Source: Streptomyces lydicus | GTDB lineage: Bacteria; Actinomycetota; Actinomycetes; Streptomycetales; Streptomycetaceae | DNA length: 64,000 nt | Direction: 5' to 3' | Assembly: GCF_001729485.1 (NCBI RefSeq) | Contig: NZ_CP017157.1 | Span: forward strand, 5,952,001-6,016,000 | Shown: positions 54,014 to 63,699 of the stretch, piece after piece | Numbering within the stretch: the stretch's first letter is position 1 | How the letters are laid out: every line of letters starts with the position of its first letter | The notes under the pieces: generated by a model | What the model was told of the DNA's origin: nothing | Database searches by the model: none | Seen by the model: only the letters and a program-made list of their open reading frames with translations | Program-made: the position numbers and the translations under genes

Positions 54014-54082
54014 CGGTTCGACGGGTGGCGATCTTCGTACCGCCCGCCGACCGCCGAGCCGGGACAGCGAGGACAGTGCCTG

Positions 54083-55279
54083 ATGACCGACCCACGTCTG
54101 CGGGATGTGTACATCGTCGATGCGGTACGGACACCCGTCGGCAAGTACGGCGGCGCCCTGGCCGGGGTCCGTCCCGACGATCTCGCCGCCCATGTGCTGA
54201 GGGCCCTGGTGGACCGCACCCCGGACCTGGACCCGGCGCGGATCGACGACGTCTGCTTCGGCGACGCGAACGGCGCCGGTGAGGACAACCGGAACGTGGC
54301 GCGGATGGCGGTGCTGCTGGCGGGGCTGCCGGTGACCGTCCCCGGGGTGACCGTGAACCGGCTGTGCGGCTCCGGCCTGGAGGCGGTCATCCAGGCGGCC
54401 CGCGCCATCGCGCACGGCGACGCGCACATCGCGGTCGCGGGCGGCGTGGAGTCGATGAGCCGCGCGCCGTACGTGCTGCGCAAGCCCGAACGGGCCTATC
54501 CCGCCGGCCATCAGGAGATGTTCTCCTCGACGCTGGGCTGGCGGATGGTCAATCCGCGGATGCGCCCGGAGTGGACGGTGGCGCTCGGCGAGGGCGCCGA
54601 GCTGATCGCCGATCAGCACGGCATCACCCGGGAGCAGCAGGACGTCTTCGCGCTGGCCAGCCACCAGAAGGCGGTGCGGGCCTGGCAGGAGGGCCACTAC
54701 GACGCCGAGGTGGTGCCGGTCCCCGGTGTCGATCTCGGCCGGGACGAGACGATCCGTGAGGGCTCCTCGCTGGAGTCGCTGTCCAAGCTGAAGCCGGTCT
54801 TCCGCACGGCCGGCGGCACGGTCACCGCCGGCAACTCCTCGCCGCTCAACGACGGTGCCGCGGCCCTGCTGCTGGTCGACGAGGAGGGCCTGCGGGCCAC
54901 CGGGCGGGAGCCGCTGGCCCGGATCCGCGCGAGCGCGGTGACCGGCGTCGAGCCGCAGCTGTTCGGCCTGGGCCCGGTGGAGGCGGTCCGGCGCGCGCTG
55001 GAACGGGCCGGCCGCGGCTTCACCGACATCGCGACGTTCGAGCTGAACGAGGCGTTCGCGGCCCAGGCGCTGGGCTGCATCGGCCAGTGGCCGGAACTCG
55101 ACCCGTGGGTGGTGAATCCGCGCGGCGGCGCCCTCGCCATCGGCCACCCCCTGGGCGCGTCCGGGGCCCGCCTCGCCGGGGCGGTCGCCCACCAGCTCGC
55201 CGCCCTCGGCGCGGGCACCGGGCTCGCCGCGCTCTGCATCGGCGTCGGGCAGGGGCTGGCGCTCGTACTGGAGCGCTGA
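54083..55279 (+). CDS. Acetyl-CoA acetyltransferase / beta-ketoadipyl-CoA thiolase-like
   Basis: 398 residues. A thiolase with the acyl-accepting Cys95 (VNRLCGSGLEAVIQAARAIA), NEAFAAQALG, GGALAIGHPLGASGAR and the second Cys in ALCIGVGQG. VDAVRTPVGKYGGALAGVRP and the long ESMSRAPYVLRKPERAY loop resemble PcaF/PaaJ degradative thiolases. Together with the aldehyde dehydrogenase and flavin disulfide reductase downstream it may belong to an aromatic or fatty acid degradation group, but no ring-opening genes are present. ATG 54083 has GAGGAC upstream. Confidence 0.93.
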   Translation: MTDPRLRDVYIVDAVRTPVGKYGGALAGVRPDDLAAHVLRALVDRTPDLDPARIDDVCFGDANGAGEDNRNVARMAVLLAGLPVTVPGVTVNRLCGSGLEAVIQAARAIAHGDAHIAVAGGVESMSRAPYVLRKPERAYPAGHQEMFSSTLGWRMVNPRMRPEWTVALGEGAELIADQHGITREQQDVFALASHQKAVRAWQEGHYDAEVVPVPGVDLGRDETIREGSSLESLSKLKPVFRTAGGTVTAGNSSPLNDGAAALLLVDEEGLRATGREPLARIRASAVTGVEPQLFGLGPVEAVRRALERAGRGFTDIATFELNEAFAAQALGCIGQWPELDPWVVNPRGGALAIGHPLGASGARLAGAVAHQLAALGAGTGLAALCIGVGQGLALVLER

Positions 55280-55458
55280 ACCGCCGCGCCGGCGCCGGGG
55301 GCCGGTTCCGGCGGACCCGCGGCGGGGCGGGCGGCGCCACGCCGACGGCGCGCGGCCGGCGGGCGGGAGGCCGACGGACGGAATGCCGGCGGGCGGAATA
55401 CCGGCCCTCTACACTTGTTCACCCATCAACTTTCTGTCCGAGTTCGGAGGTTGGCGCC

Positions 55459-56913
55459 ATGGCCCTGCTCGATCCGACGAACTGGCGCTCCCTGCGCGGT
55501 GGTGCGGCCGAGGCGGTCGAGCCCGCGACGGGCGAGGTGCTGGCCGGCTTCACGCTCGCCGCGACGGCGGACGTCGAGCGGGCCACCGTCGCCGCCGCCG
55601 GCGCACAACGCGCCTGGGCCCGGGCGCCGTACGCGGAGCGGGCCGCGGTGCTCCGCCGGGCCGGCGACCTGATCCGGGAGCACGAACCGGAGATCGGCGA
55701 GTGGATCATCCGGGAGGGCGGCAGCATCCGGGGCAAGGCCGACTTCGAGACCCGCACGGCGGCCGAGGAGTGCTACGAGGCCGCCGCGCTCGCCCACCGC
55801 CCGCTCGGCCAGGTGCTCCCCTCCGCGGCGCCGCGGCTGTCGTACACGACCCGGGTGCCGGCCGGCGTCGTCGGCGTCATCTCCCCCTTCAACGCGCCGC
55901 TCGTCCTCGCCGTCCGCTCGGTCGCCCCCGCGCTGGCGCTGGGCAACGCCGTCGTCCTCAAACCCGATCCGCGCACCGCGGTCTGCGGCGGCCACGCCCT
56001 CGCCGCGGTCCTCGCCGAGGCCGGGCTCCCCGAGGGGCTGCTGCACGTCCTGCCCGGCGGCGCGGACGTCGGGCGGGCGCTGGTCGAGGACCCGCGGGTC
56101 CGGGTGGTGTCCTTCACCGGCTCGACCGCCGCCGGCCGCGGCGTCGGCGAGCTGGCCGCCCGCCATCTCAAGCGCACCCACCTGGAGTTGGGCGGCAACA
56201 GCGCCTTCCTCGTCCTGGAGGACGCGGATCTGGACGCCGCGATGTCCACCGCCGCCTGGGCGTCCTTCTTCCACCAGGGCCAGGTGTGCATGACCGCCGG
56301 CCGGCACCTCGTGCACGCCTCGCTCTACGACGAGTACGTGGAGCGGCTGGCCGCCAAGGCCGACTCGCTCGCCGTCGGCGACCCCTACCGCGAGCAGGTG
56401 CACCTGGGCCCGGTCATCGACCGCGGCCAGCTCGAAAGGATCGACGCGCTGGTGCGCAGCAGCGCGGCGGCCGGCGTGCGCATCGCGGCCGGCGGCCGGC
56501 ACCGCGACCTCTTCTACCGCCCGACGGTGCTGGCCGACGCGGGGGCCGGCTACGGCGCGGACTCGGTGGGCGAAAGCGCCGCCTACGGCCAGGAGGTCTT
56601 CGGCCCGGTGGCGCCGGTGCGCGCGTTCCACACCCTGGACGAGGCGGTCGCCCTCGCCGGCGACTCCGACTACGGCCTGGCGCTGGGCATCGTCACCCGG
56701 GACACCGCCCGCGCCCTCGACCTCGCCGACCGCATCCCCACCGGCCTCCTGCACATCAACGACCAGACCGTCAACGACGAACCGATCGCGCCCTTCGGCG
56801 GCCTCGCCGACTCCGGCACCGGTTCCCGCTTCGGCGGCGACGCCAACCTCGACGCCTTCACCGAAACCCGCTGGACCACGGTGCGCGCCACCCCGGCCGC
56901 CTACCCGTTCTGA
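55459..56913 (+). CDS. NAD(P)-dependent aldehyde dehydrogenase (benzaldehyde type)
   Basis: 484 residues. The aldehyde dehydrogenase motifs are complete: GVISPFNAPLVLAVRSVAPA, VVSFTGSTAAGRGVGELA, the general base Glu in THLELGGNSAFLVL and the nucleophile Cys in FHQGQVCMTAGRH, then EVFGPVAPV and PFGGLADSGTGSRFGG. The set resembles benzaldehyde or vanillin dehydrogenases, consistent with the adjacent thiolase if aromatic degradation is the theme. ATG 55459 has GGAGG ten bases upstream. It is separated from the thiolase by 179 bases and is probably separately expressed. Confidence 0.92.
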   Translation: MALLDPTNWRSLRGGAAEAVEPATGEVLAGFTLAATADVERATVAAAGAQRAWARAPYAERAAVLRRAGDLIREHEPEIGEWIIREGGSIRGKADFETRTAAEECYEAAALAHRPLGQVLPSAAPRLSYTTRVPAGVVGVISPFNAPLVLAVRSVAPALALGNAVVLKPDPRTAVCGGHALAAVLAEAGLPEGLLHVLPGGADVGRALVEDPRVRVVSFTGSTAAGRGVGELAARHLKRTHLELGGNSAFLVLEDADLDAAMSTAAWASFFHQGQVCMTAGRHLVHASLYDEYVERLAAKADSLAVGDPYREQVHLGPVIDRGQLERIDALVRSSAAAGVRIAAGGRHRDLFYRPTVLADAGAGYGADSVGESAAYGQEVFGPVAPVRAFHTLDEAVALAGDSDYGLALGIVTRDTARALDLADRIPTGLLHINDQTVNDEPIAPFGGLADSGTGSRFGGDANLDAFTETRWTTVRATPAAYPF

Positions 56914-57054
56914 GGCGTCACGACCGTCCGCGGGCAGAATCCCGAGAGGGGAACAGCACGGCTCGCACGGCACGGCATCCGGGCCGGCATCCCGACCGGG
57001 CACGCGGCAGGGCATCTCGACAGACATCTCGGACATCGCGAAGGGGCGTACGGC

Positions 57055-58437
57055 ATGACGGCGGAACGGCTGGTGGTCGTCGGAGGCGACGCGGCGGGAA
57101 TGGCGGCCGCCTCGCAGGCGCGGCGGCTGAGGAAACCCGACGAGCTCACGATCACCGCGTTCGAGCGCAGCCACTTCACCTCGTACTCGGCATGCGGGAT
57201 CCCGTACTGGGTGGGCGGCGTGGTCGACGGGCCGGACGCGCTGATCGCGCGTACGGCCGAGGAACACCGCAGCCGGGACATCGACCTGCGGATGCGCACC
57301 GAGGTCACCGAACTCGACCTGGACCGCGGCCGGGTGCGGGCCCGGGCGCTGGACGACGGCGGCCGGGAGTACTGGACCGGCTTCGACAAGCTGGTGCTGG
57401 CCACCGGCGCCCGGCCGCGCCGGCCCGACCTGCCGGGGATCGACGCGCCCGGGGTGCACGGCGTGCAGAACCTCGACGACGGTCAGGCGCTGCTGGACAC
57501 CCTGGAGAAGTCCGCGGGCCGCCGGGCGGTGGTGGTCGGCGCCGGGTACATCGGCGTGGAGATGGCCGAGGCGCTGATCCGCCGCGGCTACGGGGTCACC
57601 GTCCTGGAGCAGAGCCCGCAGCCGATGACCACCCTGGACCCGGACATGGGCGCGCTGGTCCACGAGGCGATGTGCGGCATGGGCATCGAGACGGTGCGCG
57701 GGGCCACCGTCACCGGCGTGCTGACCGACGGCGGGGGACGGGCCCGCGCGGTGACCACGGAGGACGCCGAGTACCCCGCGGACGTGGTCGTGCTGGGCAT
57801 GGGCGTGCGCCCGGAGACGACGCTGGCCGCCGCGGCCGGGCTGCCCCTGGGCGACGCCGGCGGGCTGCTCACCGACCTCGCGATGCGGGTCCGCGGCCAC
57901 GACCACATCTGGGCGGGCGGCGACTGCGTCGAGGTCCTCGACCTGGTCTCCGGCCGCACCCGGCACATCGCGCTGGGCACCCACGCCAACAAGCACGGCC
58001 AGGTCATCGGCGCCAACGTGGGCGGCGGCTACGCGACCTTCCCCGGCGTGGTCGGAACGGCCGTCAGCAAGGTGTGCGACCTGGAGATCGCCCGGACCGG
58101 GCTGCTGGAACGTGAGGCGCACGCCGCGGGGCTGCGCTTCGTCACCGCGACCATCGAGGCCACCGGCCGGGCCGGCTACTACCCCGGCGCCCGTCCCCTG
58201 CACGTCAAGATGCTCGCCGAGCGCCGCACGGGCCGGCTGCTCGGGGTGCAGATCGTCGGCCACGAGGGCGCCGGCAAGCGGGTGGACATCGCGGCGGTCG
58301 CGCTGACGGCCGGCATGACGGTGGAGCAGATGACCGCCCTCGACCTGGGCTACGCCCCGCCGTTCTCCCCCGTCTGGGACCCCGTCCTGGTCGCCGCCCG
58401 CAAGGCGTCGGGCGCGGTACGGGCCGCCGGCGGCTGA
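57055..58437 (+). CDS. CoA-disulfide reductase-like FAD/NAD oxidoreductase
   Basis: 460 residues. FAD site VVVGGDAAGMAAASQARR, redox-active single Cys in SYSACGIPYWVGG, NAD site AVVVGAGYIGVEMAEALIRR, second FAD strand DHIWAGGDCVEV, and a C-terminal dimerisation domain (AAGLRFVTATIEATGRAGYY). The single-Cys SxxxCG pattern is that of CoA-disulfide reductase and related NADH oxidases/peroxidases. A rhodanese domain, found in some relatives, is absent. The start is ATG 57055; an unusually repetitive GGCATC-rich leader (56965-57045) precedes it. The convergent gene ends eight bases past its stop. Confidence 0.9.
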   Translation: MTAERLVVVGGDAAGMAAASQARRLRKPDELTITAFERSHFTSYSACGIPYWVGGVVDGPDALIARTAEEHRSRDIDLRMRTEVTELDLDRGRVRARALDDGGREYWTGFDKLVLATGARPRRPDLPGIDAPGVHGVQNLDDGQALLDTLEKSAGRRAVVVGAGYIGVEMAEALIRRGYGVTVLEQSPQPMTTLDPDMGALVHEAMCGMGIETVRGATVTGVLTDGGGRARAVTTEDAEYPADVVVLGMGVRPETTLAAAAGLPLGDAGGLLTDLAMRVRGHDHIWAGGDCVEVLDLVSGRTRHIALGTHANKHGQVIGANVGGGYATFPGVVGTAVSKVCDLEIARTGLLEREAHAAGLRFVTATIEATGRAGYYPGARPLHVKMLAERRTGRLLGVQIVGHEGAGKRVDIAAVALTAGMTVEQMTALDLGYAPPFSPVWDPVLVAARKASGAVRAAGG

Positions 58438-58444
58438 CCCCGGG

Positions 58445-59464
58445 TCAGCGGTCGGCCCGGCGCGGGCCGAACTGCTGCTCGCGGGCCACGCGCACCCGCA
58501 GCAGCGCCTCCCGGGCCAGCCCCGCCACGAACACCGGGCACAGCCAGTTCTCCAGCGGCAGCCCGGCGCCGGACCGGCCGCCGTGCTCCGCGAGGAGCTG
58601 CCGGGCGTGCGGGCTCCTCAGGCACATCCCGGCCGTCAGGACGTCCTCCGGGACGGTGGGCAGCACGGGGTGCCCCGCCGCGCCGTGCCCGCAGTCCGGC
58701 CGGCCGCGCGGCACCGGCACGGACGCCAGTCCCGCGGTCAGGTCGTCCAGCGGTCCCGGATACGCGAGCGTGCAGGTGGCGGCGTACCAGGACAGGGCGG
58801 TGACGATGACCACCAGCCCGGCGCGTTCGGCGTCCCCGGTGGCGCCGGCGAGGGCCTTGCCGTAGTGGGACAGCGTCCAGGTGACGCTGACCCCGGGAGC
58901 CGGGTAGCCGTGCAGGACGGAGGCCAGGTCCTGGACCTCTTCCTGCTCGGCGGTGGACAGCCGGGCCGGTATGCCGTCGGTGGTCCCCGGCGCGAGGATG
59001 TCGATGGCGACCCGGGCGTACCCGGCGACGTTGCGCGGACAGCGCCACACCTCCGGCGGGTCCCAGAGGTCCCGCTCCGGGTTCGCGGCGGCCGCGGCGG
59101 CGTCGTCCAGCATCGGGAGGTACCCGGCGAGCCCGTCCAGCTGGAACTCCAGCTCCTCCTCGTACGGGTGCGCGGCATGCCCGCAGGGGCCCGCCCGGAG
59201 CGCGCGGTCGGTGGCGCGCAGGGCGTCGAGGACCGCGGCCGCGGTGCCGTCGGAGGCGGTTTGCAGGCTGACGTAGTCGGCCGTCATCAGCAGGCCGAGG
59301 GTCCACAGCCAGGCGCGCTCGCCACCGGGGTCGGCGGCGAGCGCGCGGGCGGCCGCCAGGACGAGGTCCGTGTCGTGGTCCGCGTAGTACTCGGTGCGGA
59401 TCTCTTCCCAGGCGGCGGCGAGCTCCGCTATCGGGGCGTCGGGGGTGGCGTTCACGCTGACCAC
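58445..59464 (-). CDS. Conserved hypothetical protein, alpha-helical
   Basis: 339 residues, soluble, mostly helical: IAELAAAWEEIRTEYYADHD, TDLVLAAARALAADPGGERA, WLWTLGLLMTADYVSLQTAS. No motif or family is recognised. Codon bias is normal, so the gene is genuine and long-resident. GTG 59464 is the longest start; GTG 59455 is also possible. It ends seven bases from the convergent oxidoreductase and lies 28 bases downstream of hemE on the same strand, so it may be co-transcribed with hemE. Confidence 0.65.
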   Translation of the reverse strand: MVSVNATPDAPIAELAAAWEEIRTEYYADHDTDLVLAAARALAADPGGERAWLWTLGLLMTADYVSLQTASDGTAAAVLDALRATDRALRAGPCGHAAHPYEEELEFQLDGLAGYLPMLDDAAAAAANPERDLWDPPEVWRCPRNVAGYARVAIDILAPGTTDGIPARLSTAEQEEVQDLASVLHGYPAPGVSVTWTLSHYGKALAGATGDAERAGLVVIVTALSWYAATCTLAYPGPLDDLTAGLASVPVPRGRPDCGHGAAGHPVLPTVPEDVLTAGMCLRSPHARQLLAEHGGRSGAGLPLENWLCPVFVAGLAREALLRVRVAREQQFGPRRADR

Positions 59465-59492
59465 GACGCCCCGGAGCCGGGCGCAGTTCCGC

Positions 59493-60599
59493 TCAGCGCG
59501 CAGTCTGCGTGTGGACGTACTCCACGAGGCGGGTGAGCGCCTCCGGGTCGGTGCTGGGCAGGACGCCGTGACCGAGGTTGAAGATGTGGCCCTCCAGGCC
59601 GGCGGCCGCGTCGAGCACCTCGCGGGCCTTGGTCTCCACGGCCTCGCGGGGCGCGAAGAGGACCGCCGGGTCGATGTTGCCCTGCAGTGCCTTGCCGGGG
59701 CCGACGCGGCGGGCGGCCTCGTCCATCGGGACCCGCCAGTCGACGCCGACCACGTCCGCGCCGGCCTCGCCCATCAGGCCGAGCAGCTCGCCGGTGCCGA
59801 CGCCGAAGTGGATGCGCGGTACGCCGCGGCCCTCGACGGCCCGGAAGACCTTCGCGGAGGCCGGCATCACCGAGCGGCGGTAGTCGGCGGGCGAGAGCGC
59901 GCCGACCCAGGAGTCGAAGAGCTGGACGGCGCTCGCGCCGGCGTCGATCTGGACCTTCAGGAAGGCCGCGGTGATGTCGGCGAGGCGGTCCAGGAGGTCG
60001 GCCCACAGCTGCGGGTCGCCGTACATGAGGGCCTTGGTGCGCTCGTGGTTGCGGGACGGGCCGCCCTCGACGAGGTAGCTGGCGAGCGTGAAGGGCGCGC
60101 CGGCGAAGCCGATCAGCGGGGTGTCGCCCAGTTCGCGGACGAGCAGGCCGATGGCCTCGGTGACGTAGGGGACGTCGGCCGGGTCCAGGGCGCGCAGCCG
60201 GTCGAGGTCGGCGCGGGTGCGGATCGGGTTCTCGACGACCGGGCCGATGCCGGGCTTGATGTCGAGGTCGATGCCGATGGCCTTGAGCGGCACCACGATG
60301 TCGCTGAAGTAGATCGCGGCGTCGACGCCGTGGCGGCGCACCGGCTGGAGGGTGATCTCGGTGACGAGCTCGGGCCGCATGCAGGAGTCCAGCATCGCGA
60401 TGCCCTCGCGGACCTTGCGGTACTCGGGCAGCGAGCGCCCGGCCTGGCGCATGAACCACACGGGGGTGTGCGGCACCGGCTCGCGCCGGCAGGCCCGCAG
60501 GAAGGCCGAGTCGTACGTACCGGTCTGCTGCCGGCCCGCGATCGGGGTCTCCCCTGCTCGATCGGAGTTGACAGCTTGGGGGATGTCGTTGGCGCTCAC
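59493..60599 (-). CDS. hemE: Uroporphyrinogen decarboxylase HemE
   Basis: 368 residues, cytoplasmic. It removes four acetate carboxylates from uroporphyrinogen III to give coproporphyrinogen III, the substrate of HemY. Signatures are [58 protein letters not shown] and [23 protein letters not shown] 60599 (start VSANDIPQA) fits streptomycete homologues; the frame goes further up without homology. The DUF3000 gene is divergent, 102 bases away. Confidence 0.97.
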   Translation of the reverse strand: MSANDIPQAVNSDRAGETPIAGRQQTGTYDSAFLRACRREPVPHTPVWFMRQAGRSLPEYRKVREGIAMLDSCMRPELVTEITLQPVRRHGVDAAIYFSDIVVPLKAIGIDLDIKPGIGPVVENPIRTRADLDRLRALDPADVPYVTEAIGLLVRELGDTPLIGFAGAPFTLASYLVEGGPSRNHERTKALMYGDPQLWADLLDRLADITAAFLKVQIDAGASAVQLFDSWVGALSPADYRRSVMPASAKVFRAVEGRGVPRIHFGVGTGELLGLMGEAGADVVGVDWRVPMDEAARRVGPGKALQGNIDPAVLFAPREAVETKAREVLDAAAGLEGHIFNLGHGVLPSTDPEALTRLVEYVHTQTAR

Positions 60600-60701
60600 G
60601 GCCCAAATCTTCGCATGCGTCCCCGGGCACCTCCGAATGGGCGACGCGCGCACCGGGTGTCCTCCCCGTATGCGGGGCGTCTTCCGCCTAATCTTCCGGG
60701 C

Positions 60702-61358
60702 ATGGCTGCGGCTCATGAACACCTCACGGACAGCGCGGACGAGGCGCCGATCCCCTTCCGTCAGGCGGTCGAGGCACTCCGCACGGCACGACTGCGGCCG
60801 GAGATCGAGATCGACCCGACGCCCGCCCCGAAGCGGCTCGCCCCGTACGCGTACGCGCTGGAGGCGGCGGTCGTCGAGCACGGCGCGGGGCCGGACGGCG
60901 AGGACAAGGACCTGGCGGACGGGCGGCTGGTGCTGCTGCACAACCCGGCCGGGGACGACGCCTGGCACGGCACGTTCCGGGTGGTGACGCTGGCGCGGGC
61001 GGAGTTGGAGCCCGAGATGGGCGCCGATCCGCTGCTGCCGGAGGTGTCCTGGTCGTGGCTGACGGGTGCGCTGGACGCCCGCGGGGTGCGCTACGCCGCG
61101 CCGAGCGGCACGGTGACCCGGGCCGGGTCGTACTACTTCGGCGGGCTGGCGGCGCGTGAACCGGCGACCCAGATCGAGATCCGGGCGTCGTGGACACCGG
61201 CCGAGGGTCCCGGCGGGGTGCCGGATCTGGCCGCGCACCTGTCGGCGTGGTGCGATCTGCTGTGCCAGGTCGCGGGGCTGCCGCCGGCCACGGTCGACAC
61301 GGCGCCGCGCGGCGGGGTGGTGCCGCTGCCGCAGCGGCGCGGGGCGCAGCCGCGCTGA
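60702..61358 (+). CDS. DUF3000 family protein
   Basis: 218 residues, soluble, typical of actinobacteria. [58 protein letters not shown] and [20 protein letters not shown] define the family. No catalytic motif is evident and the function is unknown. It is conserved next to hemE in related genomes, from general knowledge. ATG 60702 begins [31 protein letters not shown] hairpin lies at 60664-60676 in its leader. Confidence 0.85.
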   Translation: MAAAHEHLTDSADEAPIPFRQAVEALRTARLRPEIEIDPTPAPKRLAPYAYALEAAVVEHGAGPDGEDKDLADGRLVLLHNPAGDDAWHGTFRVVTLARAELEPEMGADPLLPEVSWSWLTGALDARGVRYAAPSGTVTRAGSYYFGGLAAREPATQIEIRASWTPAEGPGGVPDLAAHLSAWCDLLCQVAGLPPATVDTAPRGGVVPLPQRRGAQPR

Positions 61359-61391
61359 GCGGAGCGGCGCGCCGTCGGACCGCGCCCACCT

Positions 61392-61500
61392 TGATCACCT
61401 TCACGTACGGCTCTGATCACCTCGGTATGCACTCCGTGCCCAGACGTGATCGATCACCCATCCGATTTGCCCGAATTGCCCCTAACTAAATCGTGATCAA
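61392..61500. promoter_or_regulatory. Cluster of four GATCA-type boxes upstream of the orphan regulator
   Basis: TGATCAC at 61392-61398 and 61414-61420, the palindrome GTGATCGATCAC at 61446-61457, and GTGATCAA at 61493-61500. They lie in the AT-richer 256-base gap before the orphan response regulator gene at 61615 and are not expected by chance in this GC-rich DNA. They may bind a regulator. Confidence 0.45.
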
Positions 61501-61614
61501 AGTCTAAAGTCCCGCCGTATTGCTGCCGAAGAGGTCAGTGACCCTTCAAACACGGATCATTCCGGCTCCCCCAAGCCGGTTTCCGTCCCCCCGCCACTCC
61601 CCCCAGGAGGCCCG

Positions 61615-62277
61615 GTGTCTGTTCTCCTCGAGCAACCTTCGAGCCTGGTCGCCTACCGCCCGAACAAGCCGACGGCCATGGTCGTCGTGGCCGACCCTCG
61701 CGTCCGCTCCACCGTCACCCGCCACCTGTGGGCGCTCGGAGTGCGGGACGTGATCGAGGCGTCGTCCATCGCGGAGGCCCGTCCCCGCGTCGGCAACCCG
61801 CGCGACATCTGCGTGGCCGACGTCCACCTTCCCGACGGCTCCGGCCTCACCCTGCTCTCCGAGACACGGGCGGCCGGCTGGCCCAACGGCCTGGCACTCT
61901 CCGCGGCCGACGACATCGGCGCGGTACGCAACGCCCTGGCCGGCGGCGTCAAGGGCTATGTCGTCACCGGTACCCGTACGAACCTGGGCATCCCGGGCCG
62001 CCCGGGCACGTCCCCGATCGGCGCCAACGCGGCCCGCATGCAGCGCCGTCCGCCGGGCGCCCCCGGGCACCCGGGCGGTTACCGCGAACTGTCGGGACGC
62101 GAGGTCGAGGTGTTGCGGCTGGTGGCGGAGGGCCAGTCCAACAAGGCCATCGGCGTCTCGATGGGGCTGTCCGCGCTGACCGTGAAGAGCCATCTCGCCC
62201 GGATCGCCCGCAAGCTGGGCACCGGCGACCGGGCCGGAATGGTCGCGGTCGCCCTGCGTACCGGCATCATCCACTGA
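61615..62277 (+). CDS. Orphan LuxR-type response regulator with degenerate receiver
   Basis: 220 residues. The receiver keeps the phospho-acceptor-like D69 (CVADVHLPDGSGL) but has only one residue of the acidic pair (VVVADPRV) and lacks the conserved Lys (GYVVTGTRTN in place of GYLLK), so control by phosphorylation is doubtful. A linker of about 40 residues rich in Gly/Pro/Arg precedes the LuxR HTH (LSGREVEVLRLVAEGQSNKA, then ALTVKSHLARIARKLGTG). GTG 61615 has AGGAGG upstream. No sensor kinase is adjacent. A GATCA-box cluster precedes it and a palindromic terminator follows. Confidence 0.9.
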   Translation: MSVLLEQPSSLVAYRPNKPTAMVVVADPRVRSTVTRHLWALGVRDVIEASSIAEARPRVGNPRDICVADVHLPDGSGLTLLSETRAAGWPNGLALSAADDIGAVRNALAGGVKGYVVTGTRTNLGIPGRPGTSPIGANAARMQRRPPGAPGHPGGYRELSGREVEVLRLVAEGQSNKAIGVSMGLSALTVKSHLARIARKLGTGDRAGMVAVALRTGIIH

Positions 62278-62294
62278 CCCTTTGCACGACCCGC

Positions 62295-62328
62295 TCGCCC
62301 GTCGAGGGAACGTTCCCTCGACGGGCGA
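62295..62328. terminator. Perfect 34-base palindrome between regulator and RNase D genes
   Basis: TCGCCCGTCGAGGGAA, then CG, then the exact complement. It lies 17 bases after the regulator stop and 26 bases before the RNase D start. It probably acts as a terminator, but its full symmetry would also suit a protein-binding site. Confidence 0.7.
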
Positions 62329-62354
62329 CGTGCATACACAGATACCCTTGACTG

Positions 62355-63635
62355 GTGACCGACGCCCAAAAGACCGCAGCAGACACGACACTGCGAGCAG
62401 CCGGAGATTCGCCTCCGGATCCCCGACCGGCGCCGGTCCCTCTCCTGGAGCCCCGCGAGGGCATCCCCCCGGTGACCGCCACGGAAGAGGCGCTCGCCGA
62501 GGTCGTGGCCGCGTTCGCGGCCGGTACGGGCCCGGTGGCCGTCGACGCCGAGCGCGCCTCGGGCTACCGCTACGGGCAGCGCGCCTACCTCGTCCAGCTG
62601 CGCCGGGAAGGCGCCGGCAGCGCCCTGATCGACCCGGTCGGCTGCCCCGACCTGTCGGCGCTGGGCGAGGCGATCGGCGACGCCGAGTGGGTGCTGCACG
62701 CCGCCACCCAGGACCTGCCGTGTCTGCGTGACATAGGGATGGTCCCCAGCCGGCTCTTCGACACCGAGCTGGCCGGCCGGCTGGCCGGCTTCGCCCGGGT
62801 GGGCCTCGGCGCGATGGTCGAGAACGTCCTCGGCTTCGCCCTGGAGAAGGGCCACTCCGCCGTCGACTGGTCCACCCGCCCGCTGCCCGAGCCCTGGCTG
62901 CGCTATGCCGCGCTCGACGTCGAGCTGCTGGTGGACCTCCGCGACGCGCTGGAGGAGGAGCTGGAACAGCAGGGGAAGCTGGAGTGGGCCCGGCAGGAGT
63001 TCGCGGCGATCGCCGCCGCTCCCCCGGCGCCGCCCCGGAAGGACCCCTGGCGCCGTACGTCCGGCATGCACAAGGTCCGCCGGCGCCGCCAGATGGCCGT
63101 CGTACGGGAGTTGTGGACGGCCCGCGACCAGGTGGCCCAGCGGCGCGACGTCTCGCCCGGCAAGGTGCTCAGCGACTCCGCGATCGTGGAGGCGGCGCTG
63201 CACCTGCCGCCGAACAGCCACGCCCTCGCCGGACTGCCCGGCTTCGGCCATCGCATGGGCCGTCGCCAGCTGGAGCAGTGGCAGGCCGCCGTCGACCGCG
63301 CCCGCGAGCTGTCCGAGAGCGAGCTGCCGCAGCCCGGTCAGCCGCTCAACGGCCCGCCGCCGCCCCGCTCCTGGGCCGACAAGGACCCGGCCGCCGCGGC
63401 CCGGCTGTCGGCCGCCCGCGCGTCGGTCACCGCGCTCGCCGAGCGGCTGAACCTCCCGCAGGAGAACTTGATCACCCCGGACACCGTGCGCCGGCTGTGC
63501 TGGGAGCCGCCGGCCGCGCCGACCGAGGAGTCGGTCGCCGCGATCCTGGCCGGCCACGGCGCCCGCCGCTGGCAGATCGAGCAGGTCGCCCCGCTCCTCA
63601 CCGAGGCCCTGCGCGCGGACCCGGACGCCGACTGA
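62355..63635 (+). CDS. RNase D-like 3'-5' exonuclease with HRDC domain
   Basis: 426 residues, cytoplasmic. The DEDDy residues are visible: VAVDAERASGY (D, E), AATQDLPCLRD and YAALDVELLVDL. HRDC-like repeats follow (QMAVVRELWTARDQVAQRRD, then SDSAIVEAALHLPPN; and LITPDTVRRLCWEPP near the end). It is expected to trim structured RNA 3' ends such as tRNA precursors. GTG 62355 follows the 34-base palindrome. The N-terminal 40 residues are Pro/Ala-rich. It is convergent with a PepSY gene across a 9-bp hairpin. Confidence 0.9.
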   Translation: MTDAQKTAADTTLRAAGDSPPDPRPAPVPLLEPREGIPPVTATEEALAEVVAAFAAGTGPVAVDAERASGYRYGQRAYLVQLRREGAGSALIDPVGCPDLSALGEAIGDAEWVLHAATQDLPCLRDIGMVPSRLFDTELAGRLAGFARVGLGAMVENVLGFALEKGHSAVDWSTRPLPEPWLRYAALDVELLVDLRDALEEELEQQGKLEWARQEFAAIAAAPPAPPRKDPWRRTSGMHKVRRRRQMAVVRELWTARDQVAQRRDVSPGKVLSDSAIVEAALHLPPNSHALAGLPGFGHRMGRRQLEQWQAAVDRARELSESELPQPGQPLNGPPPPRSWADKDPAAAARLSAARASVTALAERLNLPQENLITPDTVRRLCWEPPAAPTEESVAAILAGHGARRWQIEQVAPLLTEALRADPDAD

Positions 63636-63670
63636 CGAAGCCGGCCCGGCCCGTACGGTGCGCGCCCCGG

Positions 63671-63699
63671 CCAGGACTGCGGAGTGCCGTCAGTCCTGG
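63671..63699. terminator. Hairpin between convergent genes, 9-bp stem
   Basis: CCAGGACTG (63671-63679) and CAGTCCTGG (63691-63699) pair around 11 bases. The right arm includes the stop of the minus-strand PepSY gene. Confidence 0.5.
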
